Assembly: GCF_014274465.1 (NCBI RefSeq)
Contig: NZ_CP060394.1
Span: forward strand, 4,030,001 to 4,094,000
Length of the DNA stretch: 64,000 nt
Reading direction: 5' to 3'
Origin: Alloacidobacterium dinghuense
GTDB taxonomy: Bacteria > Acidobacteriota > Terriglobia > Terriglobales > Acidobacteriaceae
Shown here: piece by piece, positions 1-8,214 of the stretch
Numbering within the stretch: the first letter of the stretch is position 1
How the letters are laid out: every line of letters starts with the position of its first letter
Translations under genes and position numbers: made by a program
The notes under the pieces: model-generated
Database searches by the model: none
The model's input: the letters and a program-made list of their open reading frames with translations, nothing else
Told to the model about the DNA's origin: nothing

Positions 1-1
1 T

Positions 2-73
2 AAAAAAGTCGAATCGGGCTGCAAGAATTGCTTCGGCTGGGTGTCTGAACATACGAACTGTCCAGATAAATGA
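2..73 (+). CDS. 3' end of an unidentified gene (truncated by window edge)
   Basis: An open frame enters from the left edge and stops at TGA 71-73. The 23 visible residues include CKNC and a later Cys-Pro, which hints at a small metal-binding or cysteine-rich C-terminus, but this is too little to name a family. A hairpin followed by a T-run lies directly after the stop, which supports this being a true gene end. The reading frame itself is the only coding evidence. Confidence 0.35.
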   Translation, partial: KKVESGCKNCFGWVSEHTNCPDK

Positions 74-100
74 AAGGCTCCGGCAGAACTGGAGCTTTTT
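73..100 (+). terminator. putative intrinsic terminator
   Basis: AAAGGCTCC (73-81) pairs with GGAGCTTT (91-98) with one bulged G and a 9-nt loop, and runs into five Ts. It directly follows the stop codon at 71-73. It separates the upstream gene from the two-component system. Confidence 0.6.
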
Positions 101-339
101 CATTCTTGATAGGCTGCCGTCATTCAGCGCACGGTAGTTTCTATCAGCGACCTCTTCTTTGAGCCCGAAGTCGGGTTGATCTCGCTCATTTTCGCCGCTT
201 AACACCTCTCCGGAATGTCGCGCTTTTGTCATCTGATTGTCATTTCCATAGGATGCCGCTCGGTAAAGCTATCAATCTAGAGGACAATGATGACAGCGTT
301 GCCGGGTTACAAATCGATCGCCGGCAGTTTGGACAGTGC

Positions 340-1029
340 ATGGGTACGATTCTGGTTATCGAAGACGATGCGCGGATACAAAAGGCGGTTCAGCGCCTGT
401 TTGCCTCCGAAGGATACGAAATCAAGAGTTCGAATGACGGCAGGCAGGGGTTGGAGATCTTTCGCGGATCCACTCCGGATGCGGTTGTTCTGGACCTGAT
501 GCTTCCCAGCATGTCAGGGCGGGAATTGTGCAAGTCCATGAAGCAAAGTTCTCCTGACACTCCGGTTGTGGTCTTGAGCGCCATTTCTGAAGTCGCCGAC
601 AAGGTGCTGCTGTTGGAACTTGGCGCTGACGATTACGTGACCAAGCCGTTTAGCCCGAGAGAGTTGTTGGCAAGAGTGCAGGCAGCGATACGGCGATCCA
701 GGCGCTCTCGGCCAGGCCCGGCCGCGCACTTTGGCGATGTGCAGGTGGACTTTGCCAAAATGGAAGTGACAAAGGGCGGAAAGAAGATCGCATTGACGGC
801 GCATGAGTTCAAGCTGCTCAGATTTTTTCTCGAAAATGCGGAACGCGTGATCAGCCGCGAAGAACTGTTGAACGAAGTCTGGGGATATAACTTCTATCCT
901 TCAACCCGGACCGTTGATAACCAGATGCTTAAGCTCCGCCAGAAGCTTGAAATCGATCCTGCGAATCCAGTTCATTTTTGCACGGTTCATGGAGTAGGCT
1001 ACAGGTTCGTGCAGAGTCCGCAAGCTTAA
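340..1029 (+). CDS. OmpR/PhoB-family response regulator
   Basis: A 229-residue DNA-binding response regulator. The receiver domain (about 1-118) has the acidic pair D9/D10, phosphoacceptor D52 in VVLDLML, Ser at position 80 of the switch and K102 in the TKPF motif. A winged-helix effector domain follows (about 130-225, with the TVDNQMLKLRQKL recognition region and the VGYRF end). The frame is open upstream to 226, but ATG 340 is chosen because the family begins right at the first beta strand (MGTILVIEDD). It is followed 32 bp later by a histidine kinase and by barrel and cupredoxin genes that are its likely, but unproven, targets. Confidence 0.93.
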   Translation: MGTILVIEDDARIQKAVQRLFASEGYEIKSSNDGRQGLEIFRGSTPDAVVLDLMLPSMSGRELCKSMKQSSPDTPVVVLSAISEVADKVLLLELGADDYVTKPFSPRELLARVQAAIRRSRRSRPGPAAHFGDVQVDFAKMEVTKGGKKIALTAHEFKLLRFFLENAERVISREELLNEVWGYNFYPSTRTVDNQMLKLRQKLEIDPANPVHFCTVHGVGYRFVQSPQA

Positions 1030-1061
1030 GGGGACGAGAGAAGGCAGGAGGCGAAACGCCG

Positions 1062-2849
1062 GTGGCAATGCGAATGCGAACGACGCTTTTGCTGAGCCTC
1101 GTGTCTGTCTCCTTCGGGCTGGCTGCGCTGAGCCTTCTGGCTGTCCACACCATCATCGAGAAGCAGATTCGTAACGAAATCTCCTCGGATCTTGAACACT
1201 CGATCGTTACGTTTCAAAATATTCAGGTCCAGCGCAGGCAGATGCTTTCGCGTGAGGCGGCCTTGCTGGCCGATCTTCCGGTCCTGAAGTCATTGATGAC
1301 GACTGAGGATGGCCCAACGATTCGTGACGGGGCGAAGGATTTTTATCGCCTGAGCGGCGGCGACTTCTTCGCCCTGGCCGATGCGAATGGCGGTCTTGTT
1401 GCACTCTTTCAACAAGGCGTGCCGTGGGACGGCACGAAAACCGTGCAAGGTATCACCGAAGCTGACTTTACCTCTACTGAGTCCCATTACGTTTTACGCG
1501 ATGGAAAACTGTACGAGGTTTCCGCTCAGCCAATTTACTTCGGCTCCGCGCTTTCAGGGACAAGGCTCGGCTATGTGGCAGTGGGATACGCCGTCAACAA
1601 TCAGGTAGTGAGAGAGGTAAGCGAATCTGCAGCGGCCGAGGTAATTTTTTTTGCGGATGGCGAGATTGTGGCTACAACATTGGCAGCAAAACGCCAGCAA
1701 GCGAGCATCGACCAGAAAGAAACGCTGCTCAATCATCCGTTCAACAGCGCGGACCTCTGGCTGGATCGTGAGCACTATATCCAAGCGTCTGTGAAACTGT
1801 CAGGCGCAGGAGATCCGCTCATCCAGCTTGTCGTTCTGAAGTCGTATGACAAGGCAAGCCGCTATCTGACGCAATTGAATCACCTGCTTGTTGCCCTGGT
1901 TGCCTTCGTTCTTCTGATAAGTGGAGCACTTGCGATTTACATTTCGCGGACGATTACGCTTCCGCTTGAAACTCTTGTGCTCGGGGCGCGCGCACTCGGT
2001 GCAGGAAATTTTGACTATCCATTCCAGAACAAGGGCGCCAAAGAGATCCAGGAACTCAGCACGGCGTTTGATCGGATGCGGACACGTCTACAAAAAACGC
2101 AGCAGGAGTTGCTTGCTTCGGAGCAACTGGCGACGATCGGGCGCATGGCCAGCTCGATTTCTCATGACCTGAGACATTATTTGTCTGCTGTCTACGCGAA
2201 TGCCGAGTTTCTTGGCTATGATGCCGCCAGCCCGGCGGAGCGCGCGGAACTGCTGGCTGAGGTCCGCCTCGGCGTAGAGGGAATGACTGAGTTGATTGAC
2301 TCCCTGCTGCTGTTCAGTAGAACCGGGCAGGCTCTTCAACCCACCTACGAATCTCTGCCTTTTCTTGTAGAACGCGCTTTACAGTTGGTGCGAGCCCATC
2401 CGGATGCGAAGGACGTGACTTTTGCTATTGACGCCATGCCTCAAATTGAAGTGTGGATGGACGCATTGAAAGTTGAACGGGCAATCTACAACCTTTTGCT
2501 AAACGGCAGCCAAGCGGCGAAAGTGAATGGACATGCCGCCTCGGTCCATCTCTCTCTTTGGGAAACTGAAGAGTGGATCAGGCTATACATTACTGATAAT
2601 GGACCCGGCGTACCTGACTCAATTCGCATAACACTCTTTCAACCCTTTGTAAGCGAAGGAAAGCAAGGTGGCGCGGGACTTGGGTTGACGCTGGCCAGCA
2701 AAATCGCCCAGGAGCACGGCGGAAATGTAGCTCTTGAAGAGTCCCAGCCTGGACGAACTGTGTTTTCGCTCTCACTCTGCAAAGCCACTTTAAAGAATCT
2801 CGCAGAAATAGCGCAGCAGCATCACGAGCCCATTGCAATGCCCCACTAA
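1062..2849 (+). CDS. membrane sensor histidine kinase with HAMP domain
   Basis: Partner of the preceding regulator, about 595 residues. Order: TM helix near residues 8-30, a roughly 240-residue extracytoplasmic sensor region (Cache-like by size and position), TM2 near 275-295, HAMP, a dimerisation helix with phosphoacceptor His in SSISHDLRHYLSAV (about 368), and an HATPase domain with DNGPGVP and GGAGLGLTLA. The H-box is not the usual HELRTPL form. Start chosen at GTG 1062 because AGGAGG (1046-1051) precedes it by 10 nt; ATG 1068 would be 16 nt away. The signal sensed is unknown. The copper and redox genes downstream suggest a metal or redox cue, which is inference. Confidence 0.9.
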   Translation: MAMRMRTTLLLSLVSVSFGLAALSLLAVHTIIEKQIRNEISSDLEHSIVTFQNIQVQRRQMLSREAALLADLPVLKSLMTTEDGPTIRDGAKDFYRLSGGDFFALADANGGLVALFQQGVPWDGTKTVQGITEADFTSTESHYVLRDGKLYEVSAQPIYFGSALSGTRLGYVAVGYAVNNQVVREVSESAAAEVIFFADGEIVATTLAAKRQQASIDQKETLLNHPFNSADLWLDREHYIQASVKLSGAGDPLIQLVVLKSYDKASRYLTQLNHLLVALVAFVLLISGALAIYISRTITLPLETLVLGARALGAGNFDYPFQNKGAKEIQELSTAFDRMRTRLQKTQQELLASEQLATIGRMASSISHDLRHYLSAVYANAEFLGYDAASPAERAELLAEVRLGVEGMTELIDSLLLFSRTGQALQPTYESLPFLVERALQLVRAHPDAKDVTFAIDAMPQIEVWMDALKVERAIYNLLLNGSQAAKVNGHAASVHLSLWETEEWIRLYITDNGPGVPDSIRITLFQPFVSEGKQGGAGLGLTLASKIAQEHGGNVALEESQPGRTVFSLSLCKATLKNLAEIAQQHHEPIAMPH

Positions 2850-2891
2850 GAATATTCCCGGGAATGATCTCGCTTGTTCAAGGATGTCAAA

Positions 2892-4406
2892 ATGAATCGC
2901 GAAAGATCGAGACACAGCCGCCTCATACTTGTACTTGCAGCATTTCTCAGTGCATGGATTGTTGAGGCTCAGCAAAATAGCCCGCAACCGACTCCCGCGC
3001 CTGGCGATGGTTCGACCCGACAGATGGAACAACGCATGGACCAGCTTATGAATGCGCTGGACAATATGCGCGATCAACTGAACCAGTCGCAACGCGAGAT
3101 GGAGATGATGCGTGCTGAAGTGCAGGAATTGAGGGCACAACTCGCTCAGTCACGCTCAAGTGAAGAGCCTACGCAAGCTGCTTCCGCACTTCAAGGCAGC
3201 GTGCAGCAATTACGGGAAGACACCGATGTACTGCAAGCAGAGGTAAAGCAGCACGATCAGGCAAAGATCGAGAGCTTGTCAAAATATCCTCTTCGCATCT
3301 CCGGCATGTTGTTGTTTACTTCGCTCTTAAACAGCAGCAATGTCGACAATATCGACGTGCCCATCATCGCGCGGCATCAATACGGCAACCAGCCGGAGGG
3401 CAGTCTGAGCGCAACCGCCCGTCAGACTATTCTTGGACTTGAGGCAACCGGGCCTTCCATATGGGGGGCTCGGTCTTCTGCCGATATCAGCGTCGACTTC
3501 TTCGGCGGAATTGCATACGCTGACTACACGACGAGTGCCGGGCTTTTGCGCATGCGCACCGCTCATGCAAATCTGGACTGGTCTCACCGCTCGCTCATCG
3601 CTGCATTCGACAGGCCTCTTGTTTCTCCACTTCAACCGACGTCGTTCCTCAGCGTTGGCGAACCTGCCCTCGCGTGGTCAGGGAATTTGTGGACGTGGTC
3701 GCCGCAGCTTCAATTCAAAGACACCTCTCTGCTTTCGAATCGCAAGCTGGGGATCGAAGCCGGTTTGATGGACGTGGCTGCTCCCGGACCGCCAACCAAC
3801 GCCAACCTGCGCACACCGAGTCCCTCAGAGCAAAGTCATCAACCGGGATACGAAACCAGGCTCAGCTCGTCTATACCTGTTGGAGATCGCACGATAGAGT
3901 TTGGCGTCGGAGGTTACTACAGCAGGCAAGCCTATGAGGAAGGGCATCATCTAGACGCCTGGGCGAGCACAGTCGACTGGAGAATTCCATTTACGCAAAG
4001 GCTTGAGCTTTCAGGCGAGTTCTATCGCGGGCGTAGCATTGGCGGACTCGGAGGCGGAGCCTTCAAGGATTATGCGCCTTTTGATAACGACACAATCCAG
4101 CGTGGGTTGAATGCAGAGGGCGGCTGGGGGCAGTTCAAAATCAGAATGACTCGATCCATCGAAGCAAATTTTGCCATGGGTGAAGATAACGCTTTCGCCT
4201 TCGATCTTCGCGGCTCAGATCTGGAAGGGGAAACAAATGATTACCAGAACCTGGCTCGAAATCGCACTGGATTCGCAAACGTGATTTACCGACCCAAGAC
4301 ATACCTGCTCTTCTCTGCAGAATATAGAAACATTCATAGCTGGCCGATCAGCGGCTATGGAAATTCAAATCAAAGCCTGGGCCTGGCCGCAGGATATCTT
4401 TTCTAG
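2892..4406 (+). CDS. outer-membrane beta-barrel protein with N-terminal coiled coil
   Basis: A 504-residue exported protein. An N-terminal signal peptide ends near VEAQ. It is followed by a Gln/Pro-rich linker and a long heptad-like segment (about residues 40-120, many Gln, Glu, Met and Leu) that should form a periplasmic coiled coil. The rest alternates polar and aromatic residues and ends in AAGYLF with terminal Phe, as outer-membrane barrels do. This resembles porins of the DcaP-like kind in layout. ATG 2892 is preferred over the in-frame start at 2874 because AGGA lies 7 nt before it and the signal peptide then starts cleanly. It lies 42 bp after the kinase and 9 bp before the cupredoxin gene, so probably one transcript. 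Substrate unknown. Confidence 0.8.
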   Translation: MNRERSRHSRLILVLAAFLSAWIVEAQQNSPQPTPAPGDGSTRQMEQRMDQLMNALDNMRDQLNQSQREMEMMRAEVQELRAQLAQSRSSEEPTQAASALQGSVQQLREDTDVLQAEVKQHDQAKIESLSKYPLRISGMLLFTSLLNSSNVDNIDVPIIARHQYGNQPEGSLSATARQTILGLEATGPSIWGARSSADISVDFFGGIAYADYTTSAGLLRMRTAHANLDWSHRSLIAAFDRPLVSPLQPTSFLSVGEPALAWSGNLWTWSPQLQFKDTSLLSNRKLGIEAGLMDVAAPGPPTNANLRTPSPSEQSHQPGYETRLSSSIPVGDRTIEFGVGGYYSRQAYEEGHHLDAWASTVDWRIPFTQRLELSGEFYRGRSIGGLGGGAFKDYAPFDNDTIQRGLNAEGGWGQFKIRMTRSIEANFAMGEDNAFAFDLRGSDLEGETNDYQNLARNRTGFANVIYRPKTYLLFSAEYRNIHSWPISGYGNSNQSLGLAAGYLF

Positions 4407-4415
4407 TTCAATGTT

Positions 4416-5120
4416 ATGAGTTTTCATCGCACGCGATTCATCACTGCTCTGGTGACGCTGCTCATTTGCAGGCCAGGCAGCGCTCTGCCTGTCGATGTAG
4501 TCGCTCAGGTTCAATTCACTCACGTCGACCAGCAGAAAGCAACCCGTGTTCAGTCATCCGGAGTGGTGATCTGGCTCAATCCCATATCGGACGATCCACC
4601 GGCCTCAGCAAAGCCCGGACATTTTCGCCTCGTGCAAAAAGACAAGAGTTTTCATCCACACCTGCTGGTTATACCTCTGGGTAGCTCGGTTGATTTCCCT
4701 AATATGGATCCCTTCTTCCATAACGTCTTCTCTCAATTCAATGGCAAGCGATTCGATCTCGGACTCTATGAAGAGGGCAGTAATAAGACGGTCCGCTTTG
4801 ATCATGAAGGTGTGTCTTATATTTTTTGCAACATTCATCCGGAGATGAGTGCTGTCGTTATTTCGCTTGCGACGCCGTATGTCGGAGTTTCTTCTCAACA
4901 GGGAGGCTTTGAATTGCATGACGTTCCTCAAGGCACCTACGAGATGCACGTCTGGGCCGAAGGGGTAGATTCAAAGCAATTGAATGGTCTGACCCGCACT
5001 GTGCGGATCGGTCCAACACAAACTGATCTGGGTGTTCTGCAACTGGTAGAAAGTGGCGTGCCCGCGCATAAGAACAAATATGGTCAGGATTATTTCCCGG
5101 ATAAAAGCACTACTTATTGA
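4416..5120 (+). CDS. exported type 1 copper cupredoxin (methylamine-utilisation-protein-like)
   Basis: A 234-residue secreted protein with a short signal peptide (about 1-23). The cupredoxin domain carries a full type 1 copper ligand set: H102, C138, H141 and M144 (C-x2-H-x2-M, with upstream His in DPFFHNVFS). The C-terminal part (about 155-220) looks like a small beta-sandwich carboxypeptidase-regulatory-like domain. Proteins of this layout are usually annotated as plastocyanin-like or methylamine utilisation proteins. It likely acts as a periplasmic one-electron carrier. It sits 9 bp after the barrel gene, so the two are probably co-transcribed under the two-component system; partner enzymes are not visible. 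Confidence 0.82.
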   Translation: MSFHRTRFITALVTLLICRPGSALPVDVVAQVQFTHVDQQKATRVQSSGVVIWLNPISDDPPASAKPGHFRLVQKDKSFHPHLLVIPLGSSVDFPNMDPFFHNVFSQFNGKRFDLGLYEEGSNKTVRFDHEGVSYIFCNIHPEMSAVVISLATPYVGVSSQQGGFELHDVPQGTYEMHVWAEGVDSKQLNGLTRTVRIGPTQTDLGVLQLVESGVPAHKNKYGQDYFPDKSTTY

Positions 5121-5124
5121 GGGC

Positions 5125-5138
5125 GAGCACGAATGCTC
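5125..5138. terminator. small hairpin between convergent genes
   Basis: GAGCA (5125-5129) and TGCTC (5134-5138) form a 5-bp stem with a 4-nt loop between the convergent stop codons at 5120 and 5137. There is no clear T-run, so its function as a bidirectional terminator is only suggested by position. Confidence 0.25.
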
Positions 5139-6432
5139 AGAGTTGCTTCCTGGGTTGGCGTTGTGACAGCCACAAGGCTAGACCTTGAAAGAGCGTCGCG
5201 GGAATAAGGTATGCGTGCGTTGCAACGCGCGATGCAAGATAAGAAAGATACTGGCCGTAAAGATGTGAACGTCCAAAACGTCTGGGCTCCCTATTCTTCA
5301 GGCGCACGGACGGTGTGCTCATTGTTGGAATAACGGAGGGCAAAAGCGCCTGTCGGAGAAACTGGCGTTTTTCCACTGGAGATTTCAGCAGCGATGCATG
5401 CAGCCAGACCCACTTCTTGTTTTGTCGAAACATGCCTTCCAATGAAGCTCCAGTGAACCGGCGCAGCCACTCCTGAATGCCTTCATCCAACTGCCGGCAT
5501 GTGGACAAGACCTCTTCATGGACGTCGCAGCAAAACCACGACATGGCGTGAAAGAACGCTATGGCCTGCAATGCGCGAAAAAAGGTGCTGTGTCTCTCCT
5601 TCCAAGTCTTCCAAAACCGGTCATCCTTCGCATGCCTGTGTAGAAAGGTAGCCAATTCGTGTACATGATGAATTACCCAATCAGCGAGGAGCAAGCCACG
5701 AAGGATGTGAAGGGCCAGATAGCCAAGATGATCGACAGGATCCAGCGCGCGGAATGAAATGTCCTCTAGTGAACGTGTGATTCGGCGCTCCCAGAAGTTG
5801 TCCAGCTCAGGCACAGAAAACCTTGAGACATCTTCATTCCATAAACAGAAATGAAGCTCGACCGAGAGCGGCATATCAGGATCAAACGCATTGCCGCGCC
5901 ACTGCCAGTCGCCATGACGAATCATCGTGGGCAGATGATCGGCACGGCTATAGTCCTGGATATTTTCCGGCTGATAGCCGATGGACTCCAAAGCAGCCTT
6001 CGCGCTCCGGATCATTTTCTTCGGGCAGTACAAATCGAGATCGGACTGTTGACGAAGCCGAGTATTTGCCACGAACTCCGGAGCCTGGGTGAAGCCTTTG
6101 AGCACGACACAATCAACGCCGCACTCACGGAAAACGACCGCCACTTCTTGATATGCTGACTTTACGTGCGTAAAGCGTTCCGCATTGTCCGCAGCATTCC
6201 TTTGCAGGCGTTCTACTACCCATTCAGGGAATCCACGCGATTCCACCTGGGACAGGGGCAAAGTTAGGTGTGAAGGATCGCAAAACCGTAGGAGTGATTC
6301 CCACTCACGATCTTCGAGCCGCATAAGCGCTTCGGTATTCGCGCCCTTAAGCTGCAATGCTGCTATCAGAGCAGCGACCTCACGGGGAATGCGAGGAGCG
6401 CATATGCCGTTGCCGATAGGATGAGGCTGCAT
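5137..6432 (-). CDS. NTP_transf_5-type nucleotidyltransferase family protein
   Basis: A 431-residue protein of the uncharacterised nucleotidyltransferase family (NTP_transf_5). The core is visible at about 105-145: VDCVVLKG, then RLRQQSDLDLY with the paired acids D131 and D133 expected to bind the metal-nucleotide. The C-terminal 250 residues are helical and rich in Trp, His and Phe. It lies 6 bp downstream of the HprK-like kinase gene, so translation is probably coupled. GGAAGG lies 9 nt before ATG 6432. In other bacteria this kinase/nucleotidyltransferase pairing appears in lasso-peptide and exopolysaccharide clusters. No peptide precursor or maturase was seen here, so the substrate is unknown. 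Confidence 0.75.
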   Translation of the reverse strand: MQPHPIGNGICAPRIPREVAALIAALQLKGANTEALMRLEDREWESLLRFCDPSHLTLPLSQVESRGFPEWVVERLQRNAADNAERFTHVKSAYQEVAVVFRECGVDCVVLKGFTQAPEFVANTRLRQQSDLDLYCPKKMIRSAKAALESIGYQPENIQDYSRADHLPTMIRHGDWQWRGNAFDPDMPLSVELHFCLWNEDVSRFSVPELDNFWERRITRSLEDISFRALDPVDHLGYLALHILRGLLLADWVIHHVHELATFLHRHAKDDRFWKTWKERHSTFFRALQAIAFFHAMSWFCCDVHEEVLSTCRQLDEGIQEWLRRFTGASLEGMFRQNKKWVWLHASLLKSPVEKRQFLRQALLPSVIPTMSTPSVRLKNREPRRFGRSHLYGQYLSYLASRVATHAYLIPATLFQGLALWLSQRQPRKQL

Positions 6433-6438
6433 CGAAAC

Positions 6439-7443
6439 TTACCTTCCTGATGTCGCCAATTTATCGAGCCGCTGTACGGCCCAGTCGAGGGTGCTATAAC
6501 GCAACTCGTATATCGGGACCGAGAGCAGCGCCTTCAAGGCAGCTTCCTGCGAGACGCGAGATTCGTTGGCTCCGGTAATGAACTGCATGAACCATGGCAG
6601 CACAGACTCCTTTGAGAGCGGCACGAGAGAATCGCTATTCATACTTCGGCGGTTGAGGAAGATAATGTACTCCACGATTGCCGAATCCGTTGTGACAAGA
6701 TTGTGCAGCTCAGTGGTTGGAACTTCAATCGCTGGCTTGCCTGCCGCACGAGGAGTAATGCGACGTCCTTCCAGTTCCGGAAAGAGCTCGACTCCGGAAT
6801 TGCGGAAGCGAATGCTATGACTGTTGCCCACAACCTGATGGTTCGTGCCGTTCAAAAGAAGATAACTGGCATCATCAGTCAAATAAGTCCAGCCGGCACG
6901 GGCCGCGGCATAAGCCAGCGACGACTTACCGGCTCCCGAATCACCGCATAGCAGCATTCCGGAATTGAATATGGATACACAAGCGGCATGAACGGGCGCT
7001 GTGCGCGCGCTGATCATCCACATAGCTGCCGCTTCCAGAAAGTGGTAGCGGAAATATAAGGACGAGTCGACCGTCGATTGCGCAACCGATCCGAATGAAC
7101 GGCCGTGATTTGGATCGCACATGACAAAGTTGTTGGCGTCGGCGACACACAGCCATGTGTTCCACTGCTGACTGTAGACCGGCGCCGGAGGCAGTGTTGA
7201 GCTGCCATCAGCATCCTGTACAGCGATGTGAAGCTCTAAAACCTCCTCTACAAGTTGCGAGCGGAAGTGTTTCCAGCTTTCTTCCGCCGCGGCCATCACT
7301 GCTTTAGAATTCGTAGCCAATTCAAGCGGAAACCCAAGCGGAAAAAACCTGGCGCGCAGCGGAAGATCCACTTGCGGCATCAGGGATCTCCCGTCTGCGA
7401 TTCGCATGCGGTGGTCAGTCTTCACATCATCCGCGCTCAGCAT
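6439..7443 (-). CDS. HPr kinase/phosphorylase-like P-loop kinase
   Basis: A 334-residue protein whose second half resembles the catalytic domain of HPr kinase. It has a Walker A loop GDSGAGKSS (about 167-175) and the Asp pair in YLTDDASYLL (190/191), with SIRF and RAAGK-like segments after it. The N-terminal half (1-140) is not the HprK N-domain and I do not recognise it. The frame is open to 7536, but ATG 7443 is chosen because AAGGA lies 5 nt before it. It is 26 bp after the CuA gene and 6 bp before the nucleotidyltransferase gene. Likely a small-molecule or peptide kinase rather than a regulator of a PTS. Confidence 0.75.
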   Translation of the reverse strand: MLSADDVKTDHRMRIADGRSLMPQVDLPLRARFFPLGFPLELATNSKAVMAAAEESWKHFRSQLVEEVLELHIAVQDADGSSTLPPAPVYSQQWNTWLCVADANNFVMCDPNHGRSFGSVAQSTVDSSLYFRYHFLEAAAMWMISARTAPVHAACVSIFNSGMLLCGDSGAGKSSLAYAAARAGWTYLTDDASYLLLNGTNHQVVGNSHSIRFRNSGVELFPELEGRRITPRAAGKPAIEVPTTELHNLVTTDSAIVEYIIFLNRRSMNSDSLVPLSKESVLPWFMQFITGANESRVSQEAALKALLSVPIYELRYSTLDWAVQRLDKLATSGR

Positions 7444-7469
7444 TGATGTCCTTGAGGTGTCGCATTGGA

Positions 7470-7832
7470 CTAATTTGGCGTTACGTGAACTGTAAAGACC
7501 ATCGACCCGTGTCCGCTGCCGCAGAATTTTCCACACTTACCATGAAAATCGCCGGCGTTTTTCGCCGTGAACGTCACGTCAGCGGGATGACCCTTTGAGA
7601 CTGCCTGATTGACATCGAGGTCCTTGATCAAAAGGCTATGTGCGACGTCGTCGGAAACGAGATGTAGATGGACTGTTTCGCCCTGTTTGACTGTGATTTC
7701 CGCGGGTTCAAAACTGAAGCGGTGGGCATGGACTTCGATCGTCTGTGATGCATCCTGCGCATGCAACGACGCAGGCAAGAGCGCGAGAATGCCCGCGATT
7801 AATAAGGCTGCTAATTTCGGTAATCTCGTCAT
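7470..7832 (-). CDS. free-standing CuA-type cupredoxin (COX2 C-terminal-like)
   Basis: A 120-residue exported protein: signal peptide to about residue 25 (SLHAQ), then a single cupredoxin domain. All CuA ligands are visible: H65, C100, C104, H108 and M111, in the pattern C-x3-C-x3-H-x2-M shared by cytochrome oxidase subunit II and nitrous oxide reductase. There are no transmembrane hairpin helices, so it is a soluble periplasmic electron-transfer domain and not an oxidase subunit. No oxidase subunit I gene is nearby. It follows a small cytochrome c gene by 70 bp and a barrel gene before that, suggesting an electron-transfer module. Confidence 0.85.
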   Translation of the reverse strand: MTRLPKLAALLIAGILALLPASLHAQDASQTIEVHAHRFSFEPAEITVKQGETVHLHLVSDDVAHSLLIKDLDVNQAVSKGHPADVTFTAKNAGDFHGKCGKFCGSGHGSMVFTVHVTPN

Positions 7833-7902
7833 TAAAATTCAGTTCTCCCTTTTTTGAGATGGTAAAGATCTAATGTTGTTGTTCACTTTGGCAGTGTTCT
7901 AC

Positions 7903-8214
7903 TTAAGGCGCCAGGTATTTGAGCAATAGTTGTTCGTCTTGTCGAGACAGGCGGGCACGTGCGCGCATGTGCATGATGATCGTTCCCGTGGTTCGCGGAG
8001 AAATCGACATTGGTGGCCGGTGGCATCGTGCGCAGTTTGCCTGAAAAACCTCTTCGCCTGTGGGTGATTCACCATGTGCGTTCGTATTGCTGACGCTGGA
8101 CGCGGACTTTTGATTCGTCTGGACCGGCGGTGGATCCTGCTGGAGAGCAACAGCGCCCATTCCTCCAAGAAGAAACAAAACTAAGAGTGACAGACAAATG
8201 AGATAGCGTTTCAT
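7903..8214 (-). CDS. small monohaem cytochrome c
   Basis: A 103-residue protein with an N-terminal hydrophobic stretch (about 4-24), which may be a signal peptide or anchor. It has one haem-binding motif CARCH (61-65) and candidate axial Met residues at 69, 81 and 83. The start overlaps the end of the upstream barrel gene by 4 bp (ATGA), so the two are translationally coupled. A periplasmic electron carrier, probably paired with the CuA protein that follows. Confidence 0.85.
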   Translation of the reverse strand: MKRYLICLSLLVLFLLGGMGAVALQQDPPPVQTNQKSASSVSNTNAHGESPTGEEVFQANCARCHRPPMSISPRTTGTIIMHMRARARLSRQDEQLLLKYLAP

